64,000 nucleotides of DNA from Cyprinodon diabolis (taxonomy: Eukaryota > Chordata > Actinopteri > Cyprinodontiformes > Cyprinodontidae). This document shows, in pieces, positions 53,400 to 64,000 of this stretch. The position numbers were made by a program, and so were the translations under genes. Location of the stretch: NCBI GenBank assembly GCA_030533445.1, contig CM060075.1:38959719-39023718 (forward strand), in the 5' to 3' direction. How positions within the stretch are numbered: the stretch's first letter is position 1; each line of letters begins with the position of its first letter. The notes beneath the pieces were generated by a model, which worked only from the letters and a program-made list of their open reading frames with translations, ran no database searches and had not been told where the DNA came from.

Positions 53400-56300
53400 C
53401 CAATGGGGAATTTTTCCTATCCACTGTTTCTTCATGCTTGCTCATCATGGACACAGACTGACCAACTTCATCTATCTCCACTCCACCACCAGTTTCAGCC
53501 CTGGGGGGGAAACAGCCATATTCTTTATTCCTGTTCATGCATATCTATCAAAATTAAGCGCTAATTTTCCTGCTGAGGTCTGAGCACCAAAGACAAAGTA
53601 ATTGTATCAATTGTCTTTTTGCTTCGTGTGTTTTTCAGATTTATTTTACCCCTATTGTGTTATTGGTCTGGTCAGCCTGGGTATATATGCCGTTGTTTGC
53701 CATTTCTTTGTTAGGTAAGTTGTGTTTGGTTATGCAGTCAGTTAGTTTGAGCACAGTTTGCTTGACTTAAATTTTGTGATTTTGGTTGGTGTCTTTTATG
53801 ACTCTTGAACCCATGTATTTTTTTTAAGATTGCTTTTTAGAACAAACTTGAAAACCCTATTTTTGAATTGATCCCGGTGACTCCTCAGGCTTCTTACCTC
53901 AGGCCCTCACAATCCTGTTACATAAAAGATTGTAGGAAACAATACAGCTCCTGATAAAAAGATTCATAATTATATTATGCAAAAAAGCACAAAAAAATTC
54001 AGAAAAGTCTTTTTTTTTTATATTTAAACGATTTAGTGGATGTGACAGTTGGTAGGTTACTATGCTAAGCAAACAATAGATAGGATTATTCTTCTCTTCC
54101 AAACCCCTTCCTTAATACAGTACCAGCACTATTCAGACAGCACTTCACTGTCATTGTGACTACTGATGCACTTCTTTTCTTAAGTGTCCTCACTAAGCTG
54201 CCAACATTTCCCTCTCACTATATTATGCATATTTTTATAAAATAAATCCTGGTAAAATTAGAGATTCTCAAGGAGCAGTGTTGTTTGTAAAAGACAAATA
54301 GACTCAAACATTTATAGTCTCCTGAATGCAAGTGTTAAGTTTGATGCAGGACCACTTTGCAGTTTATAAAACAAGCAGCATTGGCTCAAGAATTTGAAGC
54401 AGGCCCGCCAACTACAGAGCCACCTATCTGCTTTTTTTATGGTGTCTTTAAGTTTGCAGTTTTAAATACTGTTCTTTAGCTGTTTCATCGGTCCTATGTA
54501 ATATATTGAACTTAAGTGTCATGTTTTCTATTCTCTGTAAAACATAACAAAGAAAAGCAAACTGAAAACATTGGTATCTGTGTAATTCATCAATATGACA
54601 TGTTACTTTAATAAAAGGTCTCTTTAATAACATTAAGTTTTCATTGTATTTTTATAAAAGAGGGAGTCTAAGCAGCTGGATGCATTATTGTCTTACAAAT
54701 TTCCCTTCATATAAGAAATGTGTCAAAATGCGTTCTTGCCAAGCATTAAATTTTAAGAAAAATAATGAGAAAGGAATAATGGAAAGAAATAACAGAGAAT
54801 AAAAATGAAGTAATTGCTTTCTAAAGCACCAGCTTTAGATTTAGAGGAAATTTAGAGGAAAGGGCAGTTTCATCTTGTCTTCATAAGCATCCGTGGAGAA
54901 ATAACTTTATTTACAACCTCTAATTAGCCTGTTCTGTGTGATTTAAGTTCTTTTTGGGGCTCATCATGCTTGATGGGGGCCCGGAGCCACAAAGTCTGCT
55001 TCCACCATCCCTGCTGTTACATTTATGAGCCCAGATCCTTTCAGTCACCGATGTTCAAAATTAAGAAAAGTAATTTTCTTTGTCTTTTTATCAATTATTT
55101 ACCTCGAAAGTTTGAAATATTTAAATGATACAGAATAAAAAACCAATTGGATGAAAATAATTTGTGTTTAAAGCTATCAGCTATTGGTGCCTTTAACTCT
55201 GTTAGAACTATAGAAACTGCTATGGTGAATGTAATTTGTTTTTTCTTTCCGTGTATATTTTTTAGGCTTTTAAGTTGTAGCTAGTTGCTAAAAATGTCCA
55301 GTGAGACTGAATAAAGTTCTGCTGGAGGGTTCTTCCTGTCTAAAGGGAATACTTCCTCTCTACTGTTGCCTCATGCTGTCAGTTGGACTTCATTATATAA
55401 TTGGCCTTTTACTAATTGCTATTTGATTAACTAAATTTCACTGTTTTCTTCTGTAATGGAATTAGACAGCTTGTAATAGGATCTTAATTTCTAGATAATA
55501 TGAAAAGTGATGAAAAGTGGAAACTGACACAGGCTGGACTTATATATTTATGTAATAAGATCTACTGTATGAGATTATATAAGGTGGGTCAGTTAGAGAA
55601 GTAAATGTTTAATTTAAAATAATTATAACCATAGTAAAGAGCAGCAGTCTGTTTTAAAAAACTCATGTTTATTGATTCATGTTCATTCATCCAGTACTTT
55701 TTATTTCATTCAACCAGGACAATATTTTCTCTTTTTTTTCCATTATAAAAAACTTCATTATGTACATCCTCTCTTTATGTACACTATTTCACAGATTATG
55801 TTCGTCAGAGAGCCTCACACCTGCAAAAGGTCAACCCTCCTGCCTGAAATACCACTTGTTGCTGGGGGAAGATACAGTCCAAACTCTGCTCACTGGCTGG
55901 AAGAGTTGCCTGGCAACACCGGCTTATTGAATTAACGTCTGCAGCAAGCAACCGGTTTCAATTATTTATCCTTTTTTTTATGTGTTTCAATAGCCGAGGG
56001 GAAACATGATAATTACAGAAAGAAGAGTATTTTACACCATAAAACAGAAAACTGAAATTAACCATGAGACCTAAAGTACCCATGTTAGAAATATTTAGTT
56101 TTCCGGAATCAGTTTTTCTCTCTGTATGCTTCCTGTAAATGAAAAAATAGAAATAAAGTGGCAAAGTCTAGAAACTGAAGCCATGTGTATTTATTTAGAA
56201 GCCTGTATAGAAATCATTGAACCACTGTCAGGAAATAAACTGATATTTGCATTTTAAACCAATTCAGGTTGAGGTGATGCTAAACGTATAACGTGTTCTC

Positions 56301-59262
56301 TTGGGTTCATTAGATTAGAGTTAAATCTGGTTTACTGGGATTTAGTTTATAATCTAGGGATAAACATATAGACAGATCTAATTAGGTCTTAGCAGTGCAA
56401 ACATAAATACACAAAAAGGACATCATTAATGCAGAATTAAAAAAACAACAAATAAATAAACCAAGCTCCCTGAATGCATGGGTGATTACATTCCGTTCCA
56501 AAGTGTGGTTTTGGGAATAAAAAGATTAATTTGGTAAGTCTTGCAAATAACACAATTTAGTTAACTTCTAAAGAAGAAAAGTAAATATAATTTATCTGTA
56601 GTTCCATAAAAATGAAGCGGCACATATGAAAGCAGATAATCTGCCTCTCTGCTGCTAAATGTTTGTATTTCTACTGAAAACAGTGTCCTGCATTACATCT
56701 GCTGTTCAATGCTTTAATAACCGGATAGAAGTATTTGTAATGTTTAGATCATCAAGCAAGAACTATTAAAACAGAAAAAAAGGTACAAACGGTTGTGCAA
56801 AATATGTAACCCTGTGTCCTATTTCTAAGTAACCAGTTTAGGGTAAAACTGTAAAAATGTGATAAGTATTTAACTGAAGAAGTAGTTGAAAATTTACTGC
56901 TGTGTATTTTGTTTTCTCTTCCTTTCTATCCAGTAAGGAATGTGGGTTTGGCTACAAAAAGGGAAAGAAAAAAAAAAAGGCACAAGGTGATAAATGCCAT
57001 CTGTTTTCATAAAATGTACCACTATCCTGCCTCTTTGTTTGTTAAATTTAACACCAAGCTTATCAGGCTGAATAAAACAAATCAGCAGCAATTCGAAGGT
57101 TTGCTGCTGCAGGGGATTTCTGTGGTACAACAATGCAAATTTTATTTTCGATTCAATTATGATTTTATTTTTCCCTATCCTCAAAAAGAAGATAAAAAAA
57201 TGACAGGCCTTTATTCTTTAACATTTACAGAATCTCTATTTATGGATATTGGCCTATATATATATATATACACATACACATCGTATGAACACTAAAGTCA
57301 AACATTTGAAAAAGCAAAACTTTTTTGAAGGTAAATATATTATTTTTCCAAGTGTACTTTTGCCCAAACTCAACTGTTACTTAAAAATGTGGAGAAAAAA
57401 AATGAAGCAATAATGTAATAGCTAATTACTAAGGTGATAACTGTCTTTTTGGGGAGCAACAGGAAAAGAGGAGGAGCTAGAGTTCTACATTGGCATTAAC
57501 AGTTGCTTTATATGATTTTATTAATGTGCAATTCCCCCATCCACCACTAGTTGGAAGATATTGTTCATATAATAGTCCTCTGTGGGTCCTAAAACTGGTT
57601 GTTAGTTTTCATTTTATGAGTTTGGGAAGTCATTTCTACTGATTTAATCCATATTGCACATGTGCTGGGGCTTCCCAGTGAGAACGTTTAATAAATGTAA
57701 TGATAAATACACTAAATAATAAATTATTATTAATTTTTTTTGTAAGAATGACAATCTAGAACCTGTTTTCAATTGTACAGATTGTAAAAAAAAAAAAAGC
57801 ACCTTTGGCAGTCAGGTAAATAAGCATTAAAACAGGAAAAAAAACTTTAAATTTCTTAAAAAACAAACTGCTGTATAAAAAGAGTGTTAACCTAAGGCTT
57901 GTTAAATCAGCACCAGGAGGTGATTTGACAGAAAACTAAGCCCTACATTAGTTGGAGAAACGTGTGAAAAAGGAACAGAAAATACCTGCATTTAATGTAT
58001 AAAATTTACATGTGAAGATAAAAGTATTGTTATGAGTTATTTCACAGATTAAAGGTTTAAGACATAAAAACTTTTGAGTTAAAGTGCAACTGCTTAAGAA
58101 CCATAAAAGTTATGAAAAAAGGCTAATTTAGACGATTAGAGACAAATTGATCCTAATGGCGTCTCTATTAAGTATGGCTGAGTTATGGAGCTCTAAAGAT
58201 GGATGGATTCTCACTACTTAAACGCTCCTTTTAAATCTTTTTGTGAATTTTTTATTAATTCTATTTTAGTTTATTTTGTAGAACGATTCAAAAAAACTTC
58301 CTTAACTTTAATCGGACTTGAACCTACCTTAATTTTAATATTTTTTGCAGATTTATCATCAACAAAAGTTCTGACTGATGGAAATAGTTTGGAAGATTGG
58401 AAAAAGTTGAAGTGTGCAATAACCCATCATAATTAAGGTCTGTAATAAATAACTGCTTCACACTAATCATCAGGTAAAATCATCCTTTACTAGAAGTTCT
58501 GTTTTCTTTCTTTCCTTCTATTTTTAGCAGCTGAGGGATTAGCCAGACCTGCCAAACTGCTGCAGCTCAAAGTCATTTCACTGCATTATTTCTGACAAAT
58601 GTTTTAAGTGCTCCAGCTGTTGCAGATGTGAGGCTCTGGTTGTGTTTTTTTGGGGGTTAGTTATCCCGCTTTGCATGATTGGAACAAACAGCAGCTTGTT
58701 TTCTGAACATGTAACAGTTCTAAAGAGGGCTGAACCAGAACAGGCGGAGTACAGACAGCGGCAGAAAGCAACCTGAAATAACACCACTTTGAAACCAACA
58801 CTGACTAAATATGAATGGGGGGAAAAAAAAAAAAAACGCTCTCCTCCCTCGCTTGCGTCTCTCTGAGTTTTTCAGTTTGGTTAGTTTGAACGGCATCATC
58901 AGCTCATTGGTACAGCAGCAAAAGAAAAGGAGCCAACGCCCTCGTCTGAATGCCCTCGTAGCTTCTCTTCAAATGGCTACATTCAAAACTTCGAGCTTTC
59001 TCTCTGAAATAAATCTGTCAAACATTCATACATTACATCCACTATTCTGAGCATCACAAATGGTTTAAGTCACTTTTTGATCCATCAAAAACAGCAGCAG
59101 GTTTTTTTCGTCCGTCTGTCTCTGTCGGCCAATCAGCTCATGTTGTAACATTCACAGGTGACTGATCGGTTCAGTCGGGACTTTGGTCAACAACAACAAA
59201 AGAAATGCGCTTTGTGTCCGTAGCGTGGCTATTAAAAAATAACGCCCACTTCCTTTTCTCTC
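53400..59262. other. Intergenic stretch with scattered LINE-tail fragments
   Basis: 53405-53460 (GGGAATTTTTCCTATCCACT..CATGCTTGCTCA) and 55325-55400 (GGGTTCTTCCTGTCTAAAGG..CTACTGTTGCCTCATGC) are recognisable fish LINE 3'-tail pieces. The rest is AT-rich with no convincing gene. The last several hundred bases before 59263 should include the FBXW7 3' UTR, whose end I could not place. Confidence 0.45.
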
Positions 59263-62200
59263 TCATTTTAAATCCGTGTCCTTCTTCCTGTCTTCCAGAT
59301 CAAAGTCCAACACCAGCAGCTTGGTCTCCTCGGTGCCGTTCCTGCTTCCTGCAGCGCACACCAGCCTGGTGTCAGACGCCCTGATCCGCCACACCACCCC
59401 ACCTGAGGAACAACGTAGAACAGATAAAACATAAGTGTTAAGGTTTAAAGTGGCTTTAAAGTTGTTATTTGGGTGGGTTCTGCAGGAATGTGGGGCATAT
59501 TTCTTTGTAAATAAAGCTTAAAAACTTGCAGGTATTCCTCAGGGATCATTATTTAACCCTATATCTGTTTCTTTGCAGATGATATTGTGCTCTACACCAT
59601 CAAAGCATAAACCATCGAAGCTTTCACTTTACTTCACATCTTCCTACGTTTTAATCAAATGTTTACAATCCATCTTCATCCATGATTCAAATAAGCTGTG
59701 ATTGTAAGAAGCAGATTGCAGGTGCAGTGGTTAGCGTGCACGACCCATGTACGGAGGTCTTAGTCCTTGAAGCGGCCGACCCGGGTTTGAGTCGATCTTC
59801 ATCCATGCTCCCTCTCTCTCATAACCCCTTTCCTGTCAGCCTACTGTCAAAAAAAACAAGCCACTAGTGCCGTAAAAACAAAAAAAAAAACAAACAAAAA
59901 AACTCAAAAACAAAAAAAAAAAATAAGCAGATTAAACTCAAAGCTCAAATCTAAAGCTTTAAAAATATCAAGCAAATGCTTTTTCTATGCAAATAGACTC
60001 TCTTCTTTGTTATTTGGGTGGGTTCTGCTGGAAAGTGGGGCATATTTCTTTGTAAATAAACCTTAAAAACTTGCAGGTATTCCTCAGGGATCATTATTTA
60101 ACCCTTTGATTGCCCGTTATATCTGTTTCTTTGCAGATGATATTGTGCTCTATACCATCAAAGCATAAACCATCGAAGCTTTCACTTTACTTCACACCTT
60201 CCTACGTTTTAATCAAGTGTTTACAATCCATCTTCATCCATGATTCAAATAAGCTGTGATTGTAAGAAGCAGATTAAGGGCGTGCAGGTGGCGCAGTGGT
60301 TAGCGCGCACGACCCATGTACGGGTATGTATGTATGTATGCCTTAGTCCTCGACGCGGCCGACACGGGTTTGAGTCGATCTTCATCCATGCTCCCCCTCT
60401 CTCATAACTTGGTGTCTTGGTAAAGACACACTGAAGCTGTTGTAAAGAACATGGGCAGAGCTTTAGCTATATTGAGAAGATGTAGGAAATTTTTTACAGC
60501 TGATTTGACTAAACTTAGAGTAAGAACATTAATAATTTTTCAACTTGACTACTGTCAAACAATATGGTCAAATGCAAAAAGACAAGATTCAGAGAAACTT
60601 CAAATAATGCAGAATTAAGCTGCCCGTGGTGCATTAAATTGTTCTTACAGGACCAGTATAAATACCATGCATTCAAATCTAAGCTGGCAAAAGGTTCATG
60701 ACAGGGCTCTAACTTCGCTATTATTCTCAACATGGAAAATCTTAAAACTCCAGACAGAGTCCACTGTTTGTGTTTGTTCAGTTTAAAAATAATTTGGACT
60801 CTCATGTTTATGCCACGAGACATGCAGCTGAAGGATGATTTGTAATTTCTAGGGCGAAAACTAATTTTCTCAAATGCACCTTTAAAGCTACAGTGTGTAA
60901 TTTTCAGCGACATCTAACGTCCAGACTGCAGACCGCAGTAACATGAACATCTCCCCCCCACCGCTTCTCCCCCCCAACAGTACGGCGAGCGTTACGAGAC
61001 AAAATGTCTTCCACGACGTCCGCATCACCTACCTTCTCAAGTGATGAGGTTTGTTTACATAGATAATTTTACAGATAGTATTTCATTAGTCTGTGTAGGG
61101 TATAGATTTCATGTAGACTTAAGATAATAAATATACCCGTTATTTTTTCTACATCGTTGTGACATTTTGGCGATCTCGCAATCACTAGTTTGTTGGCTCT
61201 GCGCTGCCGTAGCGCAAAGATGTCTGCCTCCATGGCTGCGAGACCCGCTCCTATGTAATTATAAATAACGAATTCTAAGGCAACGCAAATATTAAGGTTA
61301 AGAGGCTGAGCTCGTAGATGATGATAAATAACATAGTTATGTATAATATATTACATTTCTGACTGTATATCCCTGTAATTATTACACACTGTAGCTTTAA
61401 TTACAGAGCAATGAAAGAATGGAACTCATCGCCATTAATTCTCATAAAAATTGTACATAAATCTGCTTTTAAAATGCAACTTAACAAGTTTTTAGGAGAT
61501 ACTTACCTATAAATGAAATAGTTTCATATTCTAATTTATTGTAACTTATTCATCAAATTTTTAATTTTAAATAGCAACTTTCCCCTTTTCTATGAATGTT
61601 CAGTCTTATTGATATGTATGTGATATTTGTCATCTGTCAAACATGTTTATGAATTTACATTTTATACTGTGTTTTAATTATGTGGACCCCAGGAAGAGTA
61701 GCTGGGTGTAAAGCTCAGCTAATGGGGATCCTAATAATAAATAAACAAAAAAAAAAAACCCTTTCCTGTCTGCCTACTGTCGAAAAAAAGAGCCACTAGT
61801 GCTGTAAAAAATAAAAAAAAAAACCAAAAAACTCAAAAACAAAAAAAAAATAAAGCAGATTAAGCTCAAAGCTCAAATCTAAAGCAAATCCTTTTTCTAT
61901 GCAAATAGACTTTCTTTTCTCTGCAGAAATTCTTTTTTTTTTTTTTTGGTAGATATCAGAAATCTTTTTGGGATTGTAAGGCTGATAATCTGTATGAATT
62001 TAAAATCAATTTTATAAACTGATTTTTCATAAAATGGCATTTTTTGAGAAAATAATGTATCTCTGAACTGGCTTCGATAACTTTGTTGTCTCTGAGCCTT
62101 GCTTGTGTTGACCAGGGATGTTTCTCCACTCACATACAACACGTGTATGATATAATGATGTCATGATGTGTTAAACTGCCTCTTTTAAGCCTGATGGTAA

Positions 62201-63278
62201 ACATTCTAACCTCAGCTATTTCTCTGGTCTGAGTAATATAAACTCTGTTAAATAATGCCGTCATGTCATATTGTCATTTAATCCATATGCTGTATATTGG
62301 AAAGAGTTATTTGAAGTGCTTTTTCTGACAGATCTCTTCTCAGGAAAAGGTCTGGGAGAGAAAGCAGGAAGGTGCAAACACACAACTTTCTATTACATTT
62401 GAGAATCAGTTCTATTTAAATTCATTAAAAAACAATGAGCTCTAAAAGGCAGGATTACTCTAAGTCAAAACTCTAAACTGAGCCAGAGAAAACAACGGCT
62501 TTTAATGGAATCTGAGCTCATTAAGACCAATATATGCCAACCATGTCAACAACCTAATAAAAAAAAAACAAAAAAAAAAAAACTGTGATTTGCAAAGTAT
62601 TGTACTGTCAGATTAACATCAGAATAACACAGAATCATTGTCCAATTCATCCCTGCTAGTTTAAACTCCTGCATTAATGAATTTATATTTGCTGATATGC
62701 CACACAGTGACGGAGCCACAGCAGATATCTACTGCTGCATCTCAACATGTCATTTTGAAGCCATTTATACATCCATTGTTTAATGCTAATATATTCTGAC
62801 TTGTTTTGGTAAAATGTTTATTCCTGACCTGATCCCCTGCTCTGCAGCGCCACCACGTCCCGCAGCCAGGCTCCGGTTCGCAGGTCCCACAGCTTGACGG
62901 TCCCATCATCGGAGCTGGACAGAACTAAACCTCTGCAGAACTGCAGGCACGTCACTGCAGACTGGTGCTTATTGGGACCTTAAAACCAGAACAAAAAGTC
63001 AAAACGTGCGTCCAACACTGGTGATACGTCAGCTTCAAATCCCGCTGACATCTGGCTTTGATCACAACAGAACTAACAGGGGTTTAATCAGACATTTTAT
63101 CAACGGTTTTCTACATTCAGGTTCAAAACCTCACCTTGCAATGTGTGGAGACACTGTCCTGTTCGGACGTCCCACACTCGTACGGTGGAGTCGGCGTTCC
63201 CAGACACCAGGATGTTGTCCCGTAGCTCCATCCCACTCGTCAGCGACTGGTGGCCAGTCAGAGTGTGGACGCACGCAC
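59263..63278 (-). CDS. fbxw7: FBXW7, F-box/WD repeat protein 7: last three coding exons (partial)
   Basis: FBXW7 is the WD40 substrate receptor of the SCF E3 ligase that binds phosphodegrons (cyclin E, MYC, NOTCH, JUN). Exons in the window, minus strand: 63278-63135, 62978-62829, 59402-59263, about 144 codons to the TGA at 59263-59265. All junctions are GT-AG and in phase (the first exon opens in phase 1 with [19 protein letters not shown]). Visible blades include [20 protein letters not shown] and [15 protein letters not shown]; then [20 protein letters not shown] and [14 protein letters not shown]. The C-tail after FD is [11 protein letters not shown], longer than the short human tail. Upstream exons lie beyond 64000. 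It could be a second teleost FBXW7 paralogue. Confidence 0.93.
59463..60007 (+). repeat. Tandem duplication unit 1 in FBXW7 last intron
   Basis: The unit starts TTGTTATTTGGGTGGGTTCT and ends AAATAGACTCTCTTC. It holds a LINE RT remnant that still shows GIPQGS (about 59532) and [10 protein letters not shown] (about 59572-59602), then a SINE. It is nearly identical to unit 2. Confidence 0.8.
59716..59885 (+). repeat. tRNA-derived SINE, copy in unit 1
   Basis: Box A-like GGTGCAGTGGTTAGCGTGCA, box B-like GACCCGGGTTTGAGTCGA, then CCTTTCCTGTCAGCCTACTG and an A-rich tail with ACTCAAAAAC repeats. Its first bases are shorter than in unit 2. Confidence 0.75.
60275..60408 (+). repeat. SINE in unit 2, left part (right part 61757-61850)
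   Basis: Starts AAGGGCGTGCAGGTGGCGCA; breaks at CTCTCTCATAAC (60408). The remaining CCCTTTCCTGTCTGCCTACTG with its A-rich tail lies at 61759-61850. A small GTAT expansion (GTATGTATGTATG, about 60324) is also present. Confidence 0.75.
60409..61756 (+). mobile_element. LINE 3' fragment inserted into the SINE, itself split by a MITE
   Basis: The left part (60409-60885) reads RT C-terminal text with stops: [58 protein letters not shown]. After the MITE the frame resumes ([19 protein letters not shown], about 61399-61460). The 3' tail GTGGACCCCAGGAAGAGTAG..GCTAATGGGGATCC and AATAATAAATAAAC plus A's ends at 61758. It is a 5'-truncated non-LTR insertion in the sense orientation of the SINE. Confidence 0.75.
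60886..61396. mobile_element. TTAA-flanked MITE, copy 2 (511 bp)
   Basis: Ends AGCTACAGTGTGTAATTTTC and inverted AGCTACAGTGTGTAATAATT, with direct TTAA flanks at 60882-60885 and 61397-61400. Removing the element and one TTAA restores the LINE reading CTFNYRAMK across the site, which proves it is an insertion with precise TTAA duplication. The interior is shared with 19056-19454. Confidence 0.85.
61921..62828. other. Rest of FBXW7 last intron
   Basis: AT-rich intron with poly-A/T runs (about 61930, 62560-62580). No other feature recognised. Confidence 0.55.
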
Positions 63279-64000
63279 CTAAACACACAATTCAAGTTCA
63301 TTTTAGCATGACACCATTTTATCCTAAAGGGGATCAAAACTCACTACATATGAAGAAAATTTACTAACTCTGGTTTGTTAAGTTGACATTTGAGGGTGTC
63401 TTTTTTTAACATATCTGATATATTACCTCTAAGACTTAAACCAGCTGAAAACTCAAAGAGTTGATAACATTTTTATAGCATGTAATGGTAATTATTCACT
63501 TTTGGTCACACTCCAACCGCAGAAGGGAATGTATTTTGTTGACCTTGTATGCGATTTACAGTAAAGTGAAAGGAAAATATAAATTTTGATGTTTTCACTA
63601 ATAAAAATCAGAGAAGCATATGTAATTCCGCCCTAAGTCAGTACTTAATAGTACCTCACTTCTATGCAATCATAGCCACAACTGTTTGAAGTTATCCCTC
63701 TATAAACTATAGGCATCTAGAGACTGAATGTTGCTTATATTATTTGGAAAACTTGTGTGAACATCAATGTTAAAGTTTTACCACCGATTTTTCAATGGAT
63801 TTAGATCTAGACTTTCAATAAGCCATTCTAACACCCTGATATGCTTTGAGTTAAAACCTAGAGGGTGAGCCTAGAGTCCAGTTTCAGCTCAGGTCCTCTA
63901 GTTCAAGTCTACTCTATCCATTCAGAACTAGAACCAAACATGCAAAATTTAGTTCCTAGGCTCCACTTATCTAGAACAAACACCCAGAAGACTGGAAAAG
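63279..64000. other. FBXW7 upstream intron, window end
   Basis: The AG acceptor of the 63278 exon is at 63280-63279. No further exon is recognised up to the window end. The stretch ends in plain AT-rich sequence. Confidence 0.55.

Larger units (their letters stand above)
60008..61920 (+). repeat. Tandem duplication unit 2, enlarged by insertions
   Basis: 60008-60408 and 61757-61920 together match unit 1, including the RT remnant with GIPQGS and [10 protein letters not shown], the SINE and the trailing GCTCAAAGCTCAAATCTAAAG. A 15-base text (TTTGATTGCCCGTTA) after AACCC is present only here. Everything between 60409 and 61756 was inserted later. Confidence 0.8.

Noticed and set aside
56894..57295. 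Opposed frames of 96 and 128 codons
   Set aside because: Low-complexity AT-rich sequence, no recognisable domain, and both strands open over the same span.

Overview
The window is nuclear DNA of a ray-finned fish. It is AT-rich. Its genes are split by GT-AG introns and encode vertebrate housekeeping proteins. It also carries a cluster of single-exon TRIM16-like genes of the kind expanded in teleosts, and a typical fish repeat mix: tRNA-derived SINEs, fragments of CR1/L2-type and RLE-type LINEs, DIRS and Gypsy pieces, hAT-like, Tc1-like and TTAA-targeting DNA elements. I cannot name the species.

Left end (about 0.2-15.4 kb): two conserved genes diverge from one CpG-containing promoter at about 11.4-11.6 kb. 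ABCE1 (minus, CDS 540-7784, 18 coding exons, exactly 599 codons) encodes the Fe-S/twin-ATPase ribosome recycling factor. ANAPC10 (plus, CDS 12029-15166, 5 coding exons, 186 aa) encodes the DOC-domain subunit of the anaphase-promoting complex. I assembled both exon by exon from frame, splice sites and protein identity.

Middle (about 16-47 kb): a decaying minus-strand array of TRIM16-like genes in a transposon-rich background. One copy is intact (19471-21156, 561 aa). Two are nearly full length but broken (25069-26756, RING eroded; 42518-44199, one frameshift and one nonsense codon). Two are relics (about 16.43-16.83 kb, 5' end only; about 37.01-37.46 kb, B-box pieces). Between them lie diverged segmental duplications (31.4-33.0, 34.05-37.0, 45.5 kb), two copies of a non-autonomous element with a short acidic ORF, a three-level nested insertion (27.0-29.0 kb), and a truncated DIRS element (39.94-42.46 kb) ending 60 bp from the third TRIM copy.

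47-59 kb is largely repeat-derived or featureless: two 3' ends of a LINE with a restriction-like endonuclease, separated by a hAT-type element carrying a decayed BED finger, and a 5'-truncated LINE (51.8-53.4 kb) ending next to a 41-codon coding-like stretch that I cannot identify.

Right end (59.2-64 kb): the last three coding exons of FBXW7 (minus), giving the C-terminal WD40 blades of the SCF substrate receptor. Its final intron holds a tandem duplication in which one SINE copy was split by a LINE fragment, itself split by a TTAA-flanked element.

I see no operon-like or prokaryotic system and no CRISPR array. The most interesting material is the evolution of the TRIM cluster and the well-bounded nested mobile elements.
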